Below, piece after piece: positions 44,802 to 53,241 of a stretch of 64,000 bases of DNA. Origin of the DNA: DASZIT01 sp036489495. GTDB taxonomy: Bacteria; Actinomycetota; Acidimicrobiia; Acidimicrobiales; RAAP-2. The notes under the pieces were generated by a model. It had not been told where the DNA came from and ran no database searches. It saw only the letters and a list, made by a program, of their open reading frames with translations. Each line of letters starts with the position of its first letter. Positions within the stretch are counted from its first letter, which is position 1. The DNA is taken from contig DASXFR010000069.1 in NCBI GenBank assembly GCA_036489495.1, forward strand, positions 1 to 64,000, written 5' to 3'. Both the position numbers and the translations under genes were made by a program.

Positions 44802-45958
44802 CAGACGGGAACTTCTTTCGGGAACTGGGTGAGGGAGCGGCTGCCGTCCTCGGTCACCACCAAGGTGTCCTCGATGCGTACCCCACCGGTGTCGGGCAGG
44901 TACACGCCCGGCTCGACGGTGATGACGGCGCCGGGGGCGAGGATAGCAGTTGACCCTGGTCCGACCGACGGGGCCTCGTGGATGTCCAGGCCCACGCCGT
45001 GGCCGGTCCCGTGCTCGAACCGCTCTCCCCAGCCGGCTTCGTCGATCACCTGGCGGCAGATCAGGTCCACCGCGCCGGTCTCGGTTCCCGGGTGCACCGC
45101 CGCCACCCCGGCCCGCTGGGATGCGGCCACCACCGCGAACACCCGGGCGAGCTCGCCGGTCGGCTCCCCCCCGACACAGAAGGTTCGGGTCATGTCCGAG
45201 CGGTAGCCGTCGAAGATGGCGCCGAAGTCGACCACCACCGGGTCCCCCGGCCGAATCCGGCGGTTGCCCGGCCGGGCGTGGGGTTTGGCGGAGTTCTCAC
45301 CGGAGGCCACGATGGTCTCGAAGGCGCTGTCCTCGGCCCCGGCCAATCGCATGGCGTGATCGAGGGCGGCGGCGAAGCCCGACTCGGTCAGGGCGCGGTC
45401 GGTTCCCTTCCCCGAGCCCACCGCCGCCAACAGCGGGAGCACTTCGGCCAGCCCCTGGTCGGCGATGGCGGCCGCCCGTTCCATCCGGAGGATCTCACTG
45501 GCGTCCTTCACCACCCGGAGCCCCTCGATCATCCCCTGGGTCGGCAACAGCTCGACCGCCTCGAAGATCTCCGCCCATGAGCGTTGCCCCGCCCACGTCA
45601 CGTCGTCAGCTTCCAGACCGACCCGGACGGCCGATCCCACCGCCCCGGCCAAGGCGTCCCGCTGGGCCTGGACACCGCCCACCACGATGGTCACCGCGTC
45701 GCCGACGCCGGCGGCGTCGAGCTGCTCGGCCGACTGGGTCCGGTACCGTCCATCGGTGGTCAGCACCGCTCCCTTGTCGCTCACCAGCAAGACGCCGGCC
45801 GACCCCGAGAACCCGGTGAGCCAGCGGATGTTGGCCGGGGTGGTGACCAGCAACGCATCGATGGCGACACCGTCCTCATCGACCGGGTCGAACCGTTGTC
45901 GCAGCCGGTTCATCCGCCCCACCACCGACATCGGGGGAAGGTGATCGGTGTCGGTCAT
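44801..45958 (-). CDS. pepQ: Xaa-Pro aminopeptidase / M24 family peptidase
   Basis: This is a cytosolic metallopeptidase of 385 residues with the 'pita-bread' fold. The N-terminal creatinase-like domain (LVTTPANIRWLTGFSGSAG) is followed by the catalytic domain. Metal ligands are seen in VVVDFGAIFDGYRSDMTRTF (two Asp), HGTGHGVGLDIHEAP (His), ITVEPGVYL (Glu) and VRIEDTLVV (Glu). The pepQ gene beside efp is a conserved pairing. The exact dipeptide or Xaa-Pro specificity is not clear. Confidence 0.92.
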   Translation of the reverse strand: MTDTDHLPPMSVVGRMNRLRQRFDPVDEDGVAIDALLVTTPANIRWLTGFSGSAGVLLVSDKGAVLTTDGRYRTQSAEQLDAAGVGDAVTIVVGGVQAQRDALAGAVGSAVRVGLEADDVTWAGQRSWAEIFEAVELLPTQGMIEGLRVVKDASEILRMERAAAIADQGLAEVLPLLAAVGSGKGTDRALTESGFAAALDHAMRLAGAEDSAFETIVASGENSAKPHARPGNRRIRPGDPVVVDFGAIFDGYRSDMTRTFCVGGEPTGELARVFAVVAASQRAGVAAVHPGTETGAVDLICRQVIDEAGWGERFEHGTGHGVGLDIHEAPSVGPGSTAILAPGAVITVEPGVYLPDTGGVRIEDTLVVTEDGSRSLTQFPKEVPV

Positions 45959-45968
45959 CGCCGGCACC

Positions 45969-46427
45969 TCACGGCTCCGATCGGGCGACAAGAATCCGGT
46001 GGACCGCCTCCACCGCCAGCCCGTAGCCCAACCCGCCGAATCCGGCGATGCACCCGTGGGCCACCGGGGCAATCACCGACAGGTGACGGAAGGGCTCGCG
46101 GGCGGCCGGGTTGCTGAGGTGCAGCTCGACCACCACTCCGTCGAACGCCGCCAGGGCGTCGTGCAGCGACCACGACGTGTGGCTGAGGGCTCCGGCGTTG
46201 ACGATGATTGCCACCGCTCTCCCCCGGGCACCCTGGACCGCCTCGACCAGCTCCCCCTCGTGGTTGGTCTGGAGGTGCTCGAGATCCAGGCCCAACCCGG
46301 CCGCCGCCTGGGTGGCGGTGGCGACATGGTCGGCCAGCGTCTCGGGTCCGTAGACGTCCGGCTCCCGGTCGCCCAACAGGTTCAGGTTGGGTCCCGACAA
46401 CAGCACGATGAGTCCGGAGTTGCTCAC
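45969..46427 (-). CDS. aroQ: 3-dehydroquinate dehydratase, type II
   Basis: AroQ removes water from 3-dehydroquinate in the shikimate pathway. The 152-residue product has LLSGPNLNLLGDREPDVYG (catalytic Arg/Tyr loop), QTNHEGELVEAVQ, IIVNAGALSHTS, EVHLSN-like ELHLSNPAAREPFRHLS and a late GLGYGLAVEAV. GTG 46427 overlaps the aroB stop (GTGA). Confidence 0.95.
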   Translation of the reverse strand: MSNSGLIVLLSGPNLNLLGDREPDVYGPETLADHVATATQAAAGLGLDLEHLQTNHEGELVEAVQGARGRAVAIIVNAGALSHTSWSLHDALAAFDGVVVELHLSNPAAREPFRHLSVIAPVAHGCIAGFGGLGYGLAVEAVHRILVARSEP

Positions 46428-47491
46428 GATCTAGGTTCCATCTCTGCCAGGGTAGCGAGCACCTCGGACGGCGCGACGTCCCGCACCGGTTCGGGTCCCC
46501 GGGGACCGTCCAGCACGAAGGTCAGGTCATGGTGGGCCTTCTTGTCCCGGGCCATGAACGAAAGCAGCTCTTCGGCGTCGGCCCCAGCCGGAAGATCACC
46601 CGACAGGTCGAAGGCACCGATCACTCGACGGTGGAGGGCGACCCGTTCATCGTCGATCCGCCCGAGCCGTCGGGCCAACAAGGCGGCGAAGACCAGGCCG
46701 ATGGCCACCGCCTCGCCGTGGCGGAGGTCCCATCCATGCTCCGGCCCGAAGGCGGCCGCCTCCAGGGCGTGGGCCAGGGTGTGCCCGTAGTTGAGGATCA
46801 TCCGGCGATCACCCTCCCGCTCGTCGGATGCCACCACCTCCGCCTTGATCTGAACGCATCGGGCCACCTGGTCGACGAGATCGAGAGCGAGCAGGAACTC
46901 GTCGGGTCGGGACGGCGACCCCGGGGTCGACAACCCGTCGAGGAAGGCGTACTTGGCCATCTCGCCGCGCCCCGACGCCCATTCCCGGGGCGGAAGGGTG
47001 GCCAGGACCTCCGGATCGCACAGCACGGCCCGGGGTTGCCAGAAGGCTCCGACTAGATTCTTCCCCTCGGGAAGATTGACGCCCGTCTTGCCGCCGATGG
47101 CCGCGTCCACCTGCCCGACCAACGTGGTCGAGACGTTCACGTAGGCGGTCCCCCGCTGGAATGATGCGGCGGCGAATCCGGCCAGGTCGGTCACTACCCC
47201 GCCTCCGACGGCGATCACCACATCCGCCCGACTGATGCCGGCCCGGGCGAAGCCCCGGGTGAGTTCCTCCACCCCGCTCAGCGTCTTGGCCCCCTCACCG
47301 TCCGGCACCGTGAACACGTCGAACGGCAGGCCCGGGTCAACCGCCACCGGAATGCCGGCCTGGGTCACCACCGCCGCCCGTCGGGCCGACGGGACCGACG
47401 CCGAGACCACTTCGGCCAGTAGCTGGCGGGCACCGTCCCCCACCACTACGTCGTAGGCCCGCTCCCCCAAGGCCACCGGAATCCGGATCAC
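46424..47491 (-). CDS. aroB: 3-dehydroquinate synthase
   Basis: AroB cyclises DAHP to 3-dehydroquinate, with NAD and a metal. The 355-residue product has the NAD-binding DVVIAVGGGVVTDLAGFAA, TTLVGQVDAAIGGKTGVN, the metal-binding region ASDEREGDRRMILNYGHTLAHALE and HGEAVAIGL. GTG 47491 overlaps the aroK stop; the longer frame upstream is a shadow of aroK. Confidence 0.96.
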   Translation of the reverse strand: MIRIPVALGERAYDVVVGDGARQLLAEVVSASVPSARRAAVVTQAGIPVAVDPGLPFDVFTVPDGEGAKTLSGVEELTRGFARAGISRADVVIAVGGGVVTDLAGFAAASFQRGTAYVNVSTTLVGQVDAAIGGKTGVNLPEGKNLVGAFWQPRAVLCDPEVLATLPPREWASGRGEMAKYAFLDGLSTPGSPSRPDEFLLALDLVDQVARCVQIKAEVVASDEREGDRRMILNYGHTLAHALEAAAFGPEHGWDLRHGEAVAIGLVFAALLARRLGRIDDERVALHRRVIGAFDLSGDLPAGADAEELLSFMARDKKAHHDLTFVLDGPRGPEPVRDVAPSEVLATLAEMEPRS

Positions 47492-48024
47492 CCTCCGGCC
47501 CCGTTCTCGGCGTCGACCAGACCGGCCCCGGCCAGCACCCGCTCGACCACCGTCTCCGGGGCGAGCCCGTCGACGTCGATCACCAGGTGGGCGATCGACG
47601 CGTAGAGAGGACGGCGGACCTGGTCGAGCGACCTCAGCGATTCCAGCGGATCGTCCCCCAGGAGTGGCCGGCCCTCGCCGCCCCCGACCCGGCTCCCGAG
47701 CGTCGTCGGTTCGGCCCGTAGCCAGACCACCACCCCGGAACCGGCCAGCAGGGCGCGGTTGGCCTCCGAGAGGACCGCCCCTCCAGCCACCGAGATCACC
47801 ACCGGCGCCGGGTCGGCGACCGCTTCGGCCAGCACCCGGCTCTCCTCGGCCCGGAAGGCCGGCTCCCCGTCCTCGGCGAAGATCTCCGGCACCGTGCGGC
47901 CGGTGGCGGCCAGCACCTGGGCGTCGGAATCGAAGAACTTCCACCCCAGTCGGGCGGCGGCCAGCTGCCCGACCGTCGTCTTGCCTGCCCCCATCATCCC
48001 CACCAGCAACAGCCGATCAGCCAT
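47488..48024 (-). CDS. aroK: Shikimate kinase
   Basis: AroK phosphorylates shikimate. The 178-residue product has the P-loop LVGMMGAGKTTVGQ, the shikimate-binding FFDSDAQV (DxD), the FRAEESRVL segment, a VAGGAV motif and the lid GGGEGRPLLG. It overlaps the aroC end by 8 bases and the aroB start by 4. Confidence 0.95.
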   Translation of the reverse strand: MADRLLLVGMMGAGKTTVGQLAAARLGWKFFDSDAQVLAATGRTVPEIFAEDGEPAFRAEESRVLAEAVADPAPVVISVAGGAVLSEANRALLAGSGVVVWLRAEPTTLGSRVGGGEGRPLLGDDPLESLRSLDQVRRPLYASIAHLVIDVDGLAPETVVERVLAGAGLVDAENGAGG

Positions 48025-49249
48025 CGGTCGGTGGCGGGGCCGCCGCCGACGGCGTCTCTCCCAAACCTTTCAGATAAGCCACCCGGTTGCGCCGGAACTC
48101 GGTCACCGAGTCACCGCCGAACTTCCGGAGGGCTTCGCCGGCCAGGACCAACGACACCATGGTCTCGCCCACCACTCCCATCGCCGGCACCGCGGTCACA
48201 TCGGTCCGCTCCTTGAAGGACACAGTGGTTTCCTTGGTCACCACGTCGACCGTCTCGAGTGACGGACGGTTGAGGGTGGCCAGTGGCTTCATCGAGGCCC
48301 GGGTCACGATGGGGGAACCGGTGGACACCCCGCCCTCGATCCCGCCGGCCCGATGGGTGTCCCGCATGTACCCGCCCCCGAGCTTGCCGGCCAGGGCGGT
48401 CTCCCGATCCTCGGACTCGGGGTCGGCCACCCGGATGGCGTCGTGGGCCACCGACCCCCGAAGGGCCGGCAGGTCCAGCCCGTCGCCGATCTCCACCGCC
48501 TTGATGGCCTGGATGCTCATCAGCGCCTGGGCCAAGAGGGCGTCGAGGCGCCGGTCCCACTGCGCGTAGCTGCCCAGCCCGACCGGGACGCCGTAGGCGA
48601 TGATCTCGGCCACCCCGCCCAGCGAGTCGCCGTCCTTGGCGGCCGCCTTGATGGCCGCCACCATCCGGCCCTCGGCTTCGGGGTCGGCGCTCCGTACCGG
48701 GGATTCGTCGATGCGCTGGCGGTCCTCGAAGGTCGGCAACACCCCGGCCTCCGACCGCTCGGGGCCGATCTGGACGATGTGGCTGAGGACGTCGACGCCG
48801 ATCTGGGCCAATAGCAGCTTGGCCAGCGTCCCGGCCGCGACCCGGGCGGCTGTCTCCCGGGCGGAAGCCCGTTCGAGGACGTCACGAGCATCGTTCAACC
48901 CGTACTTGAGCATGCCGGCCAGGTCGGCATGCCCGGGCCGGGGCTGGGTGAGGACCTTGGTGGGGAGACCCGGAGCCGGCGACATCTCCTCTTCCCACTT
49001 GGGCCACTCGGTGTTGGCGATCTCGATGGCAATCGGCGATCCGAGGGTGCGGCCGTGGCGGACCCCGGCCACCAGGGTCACTTCGTCGGCCTCGAAACGC
49101 ATGCGGGGACCCCGGCCGAAGCCGAGGCGGCGCCGGGCCAGGCCGAATTGCAGATCTTCGGTGGTGACCAGCAGCCCAGCCGGCATGCCCTCCACGATCA
49201 CCACCAGGGCGCGACCATGGGACTCTCCGGCGGTCAAATAGCGAAGCAT
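48017..49249 (-). CDS. aroC: Chorismate synthase
   Basis: AroC makes chorismate from EPSP using reduced FMN. Chorismate also feeds menaquinone synthesis, part of which is encoded at 57615-63477. The 410-residue product begins MLRYLTAGESHGRALVVI. It has RRRLGFGRGPRM, RPGHADLAGMLKYG, ARDVLERASARETAARVAAG and AGGIEGGVSTGSPI. ATG 49249 follows TAGATT by 7 bases. It heads aroC-aroK-aroB-aroQ-pepQ-efp-nusB; no aroE is present. Confidence 0.97.
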   Translation of the reverse strand: MLRYLTAGESHGRALVVIVEGMPAGLLVTTEDLQFGLARRRLGFGRGPRMRFEADEVTLVAGVRHGRTLGSPIAIEIANTEWPKWEEEMSPAPGLPTKVLTQPRPGHADLAGMLKYGLNDARDVLERASARETAARVAAGTLAKLLLAQIGVDVLSHIVQIGPERSEAGVLPTFEDRQRIDESPVRSADPEAEGRMVAAIKAAAKDGDSLGGVAEIIAYGVPVGLGSYAQWDRRLDALLAQALMSIQAIKAVEIGDGLDLPALRGSVAHDAIRVADPESEDRETALAGKLGGGYMRDTHRAGGIEGGVSTGSPIVTRASMKPLATLNRPSLETVDVVTKETTVSFKERTDVTAVPAMGVVGETMVSLVLAGEALRKFGGDSVTEFRRNRVAYLKGLGETPSAAAPPPTDG

Positions 49250-49256
49250 CTGGGCA

Positions 49257-49262
49257 AATCTA
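49257..49262 (-). promoter_or_regulatory. Start-proximal -10 box (TAGATT) of aroC
   Basis: TAGATT on the minus strand ends 7 bases before ATG 49249, in the 37-base gap after the prepilin peptidase gene. Confidence 0.45.
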
Positions 49263-49286
49263 CTCGGGGTGCCGAACCCCCTGGCT

Positions 49287-50090
49287 CTAAGTGGTCCCGA
49301 AAAAGCTGTGGGCCAGGTGAGCTCCGAAGAACACCGCCAGCACCGCACCCACCGACAGGGCGGGGGCGAACGGGATCCGGGTCTTCCGACCCGAGGCCAG
49401 CACCGCCATCATGATGAGGCCGAACACCATGCCGATCAGGAAACCGCCGAAGAAGGCCAGATAGGCGTGCACCAGGCTCAGATAGCCGACGCAGATTCCG
49501 ATCACCCCGGCCAGCCGGACGTCGCCGAACCCCATCCCCTGGGGGATGAACCACCAAATGGTGAAGAAGAACCCGAAGGCCACCGCGCCGGCGATGGCCG
49601 AGCCGCTCAAATGCTGCCACTGATGGTCGACCCCGGCGGTAGCCACCAGCAACGGGACGATCAGGACGAGGGCGGCGTAGATCAACCGGCGGGGAACCAG
49701 ACGGTAGGACAGGTCGGTCACGGCCACCACCACCAACAGGGCGAAGAGCACGCAGAACGGCGCCAGCACCAGATCGGTACCGAAATGCACCGCCCCCAGG
49801 CCGAACAGGGCCCCGGTGAGAACGGCCGCCGCCACTGTCCGGACCACGGAGGGGCCCCGCACCACCAGATGGCTCGGGGTCGCGATCGGCGCCGGGTCGG
49901 CGTCGTCGGTCAACGGGGGTTCAGCGATCGGCGCGGCGCCGACCTCGGCCTCACGCTTCTCGGCCGCGTCGGCCCGCTTGCGTAGCTCGTCCTGATGGCT
50001 GCGGTCGGCCAACCGCTGGCCGATGGGGTCCAACGCTCCACCGGCGGCCAGTCCGGCGATGGTCGCCCCGGCGAGAAGGACTGCGTTCAC
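49287..50090 (-). CDS. Prepilin peptidase (A24 family)
   Basis: This is a membrane aspartic peptidase that processes type IV pilin-like precursors. The 267-residue product has an N-terminal hydrophobic segment, a ~55-residue charged loop without the CxxC zinc motif of PilD, then six or so membrane segments. The two active-site Asp are in VVVAVTDLSYRLVP and GMGFGDVRLAG. GTG 50090 is preferred to the longer frame because TACGTT lies 7 bases before it. No pilin genes lie in the window. The aroE gene sometimes found near aroC is not here. Confidence 0.85.
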   Translation of the reverse strand: MNAVLLAGATIAGLAAGGALDPIGQRLADRSHQDELRKRADAAEKREAEVGAAPIAEPPLTDDADPAPIATPSHLVVRGPSVVRTVAAAVLTGALFGLGAVHFGTDLVLAPFCVLFALLVVVAVTDLSYRLVPRRLIYAALVLIVPLLVATAGVDHQWQHLSGSAIAGAVAFGFFFTIWWFIPQGMGFGDVRLAGVIGICVGYLSLVHAYLAFFGGFLIGMVFGLIMMAVLASGRKTRIPFAPALSVGAVLAVFFGAHLAHSFFGTT

Positions 50091-50097
50091 CCGTTGA

Positions 50098-50103
50098 AAC
50101 GTA
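50098..50103 (-). promoter_or_regulatory. Start-proximal -10 box (TACGTT) of the prepilin peptidase gene
   Basis: TACGTT on the minus strand ends 7 bases before GTG 50090. Confidence 0.4.
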
Positions 50104-50209
50104 CCGGACGATCCCGGTGGATGGGCGCATCGTTCGCGCCCCGGAGGCAATCGTCGGTTCCGGACGCCGTTGGTCACGCGGTTGGCTCACGCCTGTCATC
50201 ATTGGGAGC

Positions 50210-50959
50210 GTGACCCCAGCCCGACCCCGCGTGCCCTCCGATGCTCACGAATGGATCAGCTTCCAGGATCCCGACGAGGAACGGACGTGGCAGTTCGACG
50301 TGACCTTTCTCACCAGCCCGTGGACCTGCATCTACGGTCAAGGTTGCCAGGGGGTTCTCACCGGTCCGGCTCCGGAGCTCGAACAGGGGTGCTGCTCCTA
50401 CGGCGCCCACTTCACCGGCAAGAAGGACGCTCGCACCGTCGAGAAGGCGGCGGCGGATCTGACCCCCGATCTCTGGCAGTTCCATCGCCAGGGCCGCAAA
50501 GGGGTGGTGAAGAAACTCCCGGACGGAGAGCTCGCCACCCGGATGGTCGATGGCGCGTGCATCTTCTTGAACCGGCCCGGCTTCCCGGCCGGGGCCGGGT
50601 GCGCGCTGCACAAGTCAGCCGAGCGGCAAGGGCGAAGTCACGTCGAACTGAAGCCGGAAGTGTGCTGGCAGCTTCCTCTCCGGCGGGAGGACGAATCGTC
50701 GCCCGATGGCCACGTCACCTCGGTGATCCGTCAGTGGGATCGCCGCCACTGGGGCGAGGGGGGCGAGGAGTTCCATTGGTGGTGCACCGAGGATCCGGCG
50801 GCGTTCATCGGGCACGAACCGGTGTACGTGAGCATGCAGACCGAACTGGTCACCATGACCGGTAAGAAGGTCTACCGCCGGCTCAGCGCCTACCTCGACG
50901 AGCGGATGATCCCGCGGACCAAGGTCTCGCTGCTCCCGCATCCCGCCACCCGCGGGTAA
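50210..50959 (+). CDS. Cysteine-rich protein, DUF3109/YkgJ-like
   Basis: The 249-residue product has cysteines at about residues 40, 46, 61, 62, 117, 131 and 152. They sit in TCIYGQGCQG, EQGCCSYGAHF, GACIFLN, GAGCALH and KPEVCWQLPL. The C-x5-C, CC and KPxxC pattern resembles the DUF3109/YkgJ group, thought to bind zinc or an iron-sulfur cluster; its role is unknown. GTG 50210 has a GGGAG box close before it. It is divergent from the prepilin peptidase gene and converges with a small zinc-ribbon gene. Confidence 0.75.
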   Translation: MTPARPRVPSDAHEWISFQDPDEERTWQFDVTFLTSPWTCIYGQGCQGVLTGPAPELEQGCCSYGAHFTGKKDARTVEKAAADLTPDLWQFHRQGRKGVVKKLPDGELATRMVDGACIFLNRPGFPAGAGCALHKSAERQGRSHVELKPEVCWQLPLRREDESSPDGHVTSVIRQWDRRHWGEGGEEFHWWCTEDPAAFIGHEPVYVSMQTELVTMTGKKVYRRLSAYLDERMIPRTKVSLLPHPATRG

Positions 50960-50971
50960 CCCTCGCCGCCG

Positions 50972-51181
50972 TCACTCGGCCAGCGGGTCGTCCTCGGCAT
51001 AGGTGGACCGGCTCGGGGTGGTCCCCAGGATCTCGTCGTACTCGTCCTCGGTGGCCAGGCACCAGGAGGCGTGCTTGTCGTCGGGTTCTGCCCCGCATTC
51101 GGGGCAGCTCCGGTTCGCGGTCGCGACCGAGCGCTTCAGACTGCGTGCCTCTTCGAAGCGGCGATGCCGACCCTTCTTCAC
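50972..51181 (-). CDS. Small zinc-ribbon-like protein, 69 residues
   Basis: GTG 51181 has AAGGAG 7 bases before it, which fixes this short gene within a longer frame. The product begins MKKGRHRRFEEARSLKRS (basic, helical) and carries CPECGAEPDDKHASWC, a CxxC followed by a His and a Cys 11-12 residues on, a likely zinc site. The tail is acidic (TYAEDDPLAE). No known family. It is divergent from the 78-residue gene at 51333. Confidence 0.65.
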   Translation of the reverse strand: MKKGRHRRFEEARSLKRSVATANRSCPECGAEPDDKHASWCLATEDEYDEILGTTPSRSTYAEDDPLAE

Positions 51182-51320
51182 CGAAACTCCTTGTCCCCGG
51201 ACTGTCCCCGGCCAAGACGGCGCCCAAACACAGCCCACTGGGCCGGGGCAACCGCCGTCCACCGATGCGCCCTCAGTGTAGTGCGGGCCACAGGCGGTCG
51301 TAACGCGGAAAACACCACTG

Positions 51321-51326
51321 TACGAT
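51321..51326 (+). promoter_or_regulatory. Start-proximal -10 box (TACGAT)
   Basis: TACGAT ends 6 bases before GTG 51333. There is no Shine-Dalgarno sequence between, so the mRNA may be leaderless. Confidence 0.5.
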
Positions 51327-51332
51327 CGTTGG

Positions 51333-51569
51333 GTGCCCGAAGGATTCGACCCCCAAGCCATGATCGAGCGGTTCCGGGACCGGGCAAATGCCGTCCGCGA
51401 CCGGGGCCTCCCCCCCATCGAGGGACCTGAGCGCCTGCGCTTCAAAGAGCAGATGCAGGCCGACTTCATGGACTACGCCATGCTCGGGGACGCCCAGGCG
51501 GAGTTGGTGGACGGCATTCTCACCCTCCGGATCGACCTCCGGCCGAAGGACTCCGCCCCGGAGGGCTGA
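51333..51569 (+). CDS. Small hypothetical protein, 78 residues
   Basis: The acidic, helical product (PQAMIERFRDRANAVRDRGLPP, then RLRFKEQMQADFMDYAMLGDAQAELVDGILTLRIDL) has no recognised domain. Its compact form, GC-rich third positions and start-proximal -10 box support a real gene. It ends 10 bases before the convergent flavin reductase gene. Confidence 0.65.
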   Translation: MPEGFDPQAMIERFRDRANAVRDRGLPPIEGPERLRFKEQMQADFMDYAMLGDAQAELVDGILTLRIDLRPKDSAPEG

Positions 51570-51579
51570 GGGCCGCCAG

Positions 51580-52185
51580 TCAGCCCCCGTAGTTCATCCG
51601 GGTGTCCTCCATCCGGAGCACGTCGCCGGCCCCCGGGCCGTCCTCCGGTCCGGAGCCGCCGCCGGCCAGCTCCCCGACGTCCACCACTTCGCCGATGTAC
51701 AGGACATGGCTGCCGTCCTCGGCCGGACCCGCCTCCAACTCCACCGTCTGGCGGAGGGCGCAGGCCAGCCAACCCACCGCGGCGGGCAGGACGGGTACCC
51801 CTCCGGTGACCTCGACCACCGTTTCACCCTGAATGGTGGTGAGGTTCTGACCCGGACCGAATTCCACCTCGGTGGCCGGCTTGACGAACCGGCGCACCAT
51901 CGCCCGATCGGACCGGGCGAGGATTGAGATCGAGAACACCCGGCTCTCGCCGATCAGGCCGGCGGTGACCGCAGCTTTCTCCACCGCCACCGCCACCAGC
52001 TTCGGAGTGGTCGATACCTGCATGACCAGATTGGCGACCATCAAGTTGGCCCGGTCGCCGGCCCGGCTCCCGACCACGAACAGCCCGGTGGGCATCGACC
52101 ACAACACCCGGCGCCGTCGGCGGTCGTACTCCTCGGGGTCTTGGCCAAGGGGAATGGGCCCGATGATGCTGGTACCGGTGGACAT
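51580..52185 (-). CDS. Flavin reductase-like, FMN-binding split-barrel protein
   Basis: The 201-residue product matches the flavin reductase domain: RRVLWSMPTGLFVVGSRAGD, NLMVANLVMQVSTTPKLVAVAVEKAAVT (the FMN-binding SxxP-type stretch), FSISILARSD, and a late HVLYIGEVVDV. Such proteins reduce or bind FMN for partner oxygenases; no partner is adjacent. The C-terminal Gly-rich segment (GGGSGPEDGPG) is unusual. It lies 4 bases after the lipoprotein gene. Confidence 0.82.
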   Translation of the reverse strand: MSTGTSIIGPIPLGQDPEEYDRRRRRVLWSMPTGLFVVGSRAGDRANLMVANLVMQVSTTPKLVAVAVEKAAVTAGLIGESRVFSISILARSDRAMVRRFVKPATEVEFGPGQNLTTIQGETVVEVTGGVPVLPAAVGWLACALRQTVELEAGPAEDGSHVLYIGEVVDVGELAGGGSGPEDGPGAGDVLRMEDTRMNYGG

Positions 52186-52189
52186 GTCC

Positions 52190-52714
52190 TCAGCTCCCGA
52201 ACGGATCGACGTTGGCCGGGGCGCTGGTGGTGGTGGTGGAGGGCACCTTCCCGGTCACCGCGGCGATGCGCTCGAGGGCGGTGTTTATCTGGGTCTGGGC
52301 CTTGGTCCGCAAGGTGGCCGAGGTGGCCAGCAGCTTCTGGTCACCGTTGGCCCCGTTGTAGCAGTCGGTACCGGCGTCATAGGCGGTGGCATAGGCGGCG
52401 GACAGGTCGTCGGACAGCTGCTGGTCCGGGGTCGGCAGGTTGCCGTTGGCGGTCCCGGCGTCATCCACCAACAGCCCGCACACCGATCGGATCTCTCCAG
52501 CCGGGTCGTGCTGACGGAACGCCAGATCCACGTTCTTGATGTCCACCTCGACCGTTCCGATCGAGCCCCCGGCACCCGCCCCGTTCACCCACGCCGTCAG
52601 CCGATGGGCAGGGGTCCCCGCCTGCTCCTGGGCGGCACAGCCGGCCAGTGCCATCGAACCGATCGCCACCGCGGCAGCCACCGCCGCGGTGCCGGCCGGC
52701 CGTCTGACCCTCAA
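52190..52714 (-). CDS. Putative lipoprotein
   Basis: TTG 52714 overlaps the DUF3151 stop as TTGA, giving a 174-residue product with a lipoprotein signal: basic start (MRVRRPAG), a hydrophobic stretch, and the lipobox LAGC with Cys at residue 26. The mature part has a single-domain look with two more cysteines (SVCGLL, DCYNGA) that could form a disulfide, and a Thr/Ser tail. Exported and membrane-anchored; function unknown. Confidence 0.75.
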   Translation of the reverse strand: MRVRRPAGTAAVAAAVAIGSMALAGCAAQEQAGTPAHRLTAWVNGAGAGGSIGTVEVDIKNVDLAFRQHDPAGEIRSVCGLLVDDAGTANGNLPTPDQQLSDDLSAAYATAYDAGTDCYNGANGDQKLLATSATLRTKAQTQINTALERIAAVTGKVPSTTTTSAPANVDPFGS

Positions 52715-53184
52715 GCCGGGTACCCGGTGCGGTCGGATTGCCACGACGGGTCGAGCTGCCGGAGGAAGGTGGCACACCGCTCCTCTTCACTGTGCTCACC
52801 GATCGAACCCGCCGCCGAGCGCAGGCCGTCGAGGCACCGGAGGAAGGGACGGTTCTCCTCCTGGGCCCAACGCACCGTCCCCGAACCCTTCCAGCCCGCC
52901 CCCCGGAGGGCGTCGAGCCCCCGGTGATAGCCGACCCGGAAGTAGGCGTAGGCCTCGACATCGTCGCGGGCCAGCGATCCGAGGGCGGCCCAGGCGGCCA
53001 GCGACTTCGGCTCGGACCGCACGACGTCGGCCACCGCGTGCCGGCGGCGCTCGCCGGGTTGGTCGAGGGCGGATCCGAGGGCGGCCACCACCGCCTCGGA
53101 TTCGGGCGGCAGGATCGTTTCGGGGAGTCCCGCCGTCAACCTCACCGGTGACGCATCGGAGGTCGGTTGGGCGGGTGCACTCAT
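52711..53184 (-). CDS. DUF3151 family protein
   Basis: The 157-residue product matches actinobacterial DUF3151: AVADVVRSEPKSLAAWAALGSLA, DVEAYAYFRVGYHRGLDALRGAGWKGSGTV-type core, the RWAQEENRPFLRCLDGL helix, and GSIGEHSEEERCATFLRQLDP. Its function is not known; the helical repeats look TPR-like. ATG 53184 follows TACACT by 7 bases. It lies 57 bases after tyrS. Confidence 0.85.
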   Translation of the reverse strand: MSAPAQPTSDASPVRLTAGLPETILPPESEAVVAALGSALDQPGERRRHAVADVVRSEPKSLAAWAALGSLARDDVEAYAYFRVGYHRGLDALRGAGWKGSGTVRWAQEENRPFLRCLDGLRSAAGSIGEHSEEERCATFLRQLDPSWQSDRTGYPA

Positions 53185-53191
53185 GGAGGCG

Positions 53192-53197
53192 AGTGTA
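53192..53197 (-). promoter_or_regulatory. Start-proximal -10 box (TACACT) of the DUF3151 gene
   Basis: TACACT on the minus strand ends 7 bases before ATG 53184. Confidence 0.5.
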
Positions 53198-53241
53198 GGG
53201 CGGCGCCGACCCGGCCCTCCTTCGCCCCACCGTCGCGGCGA

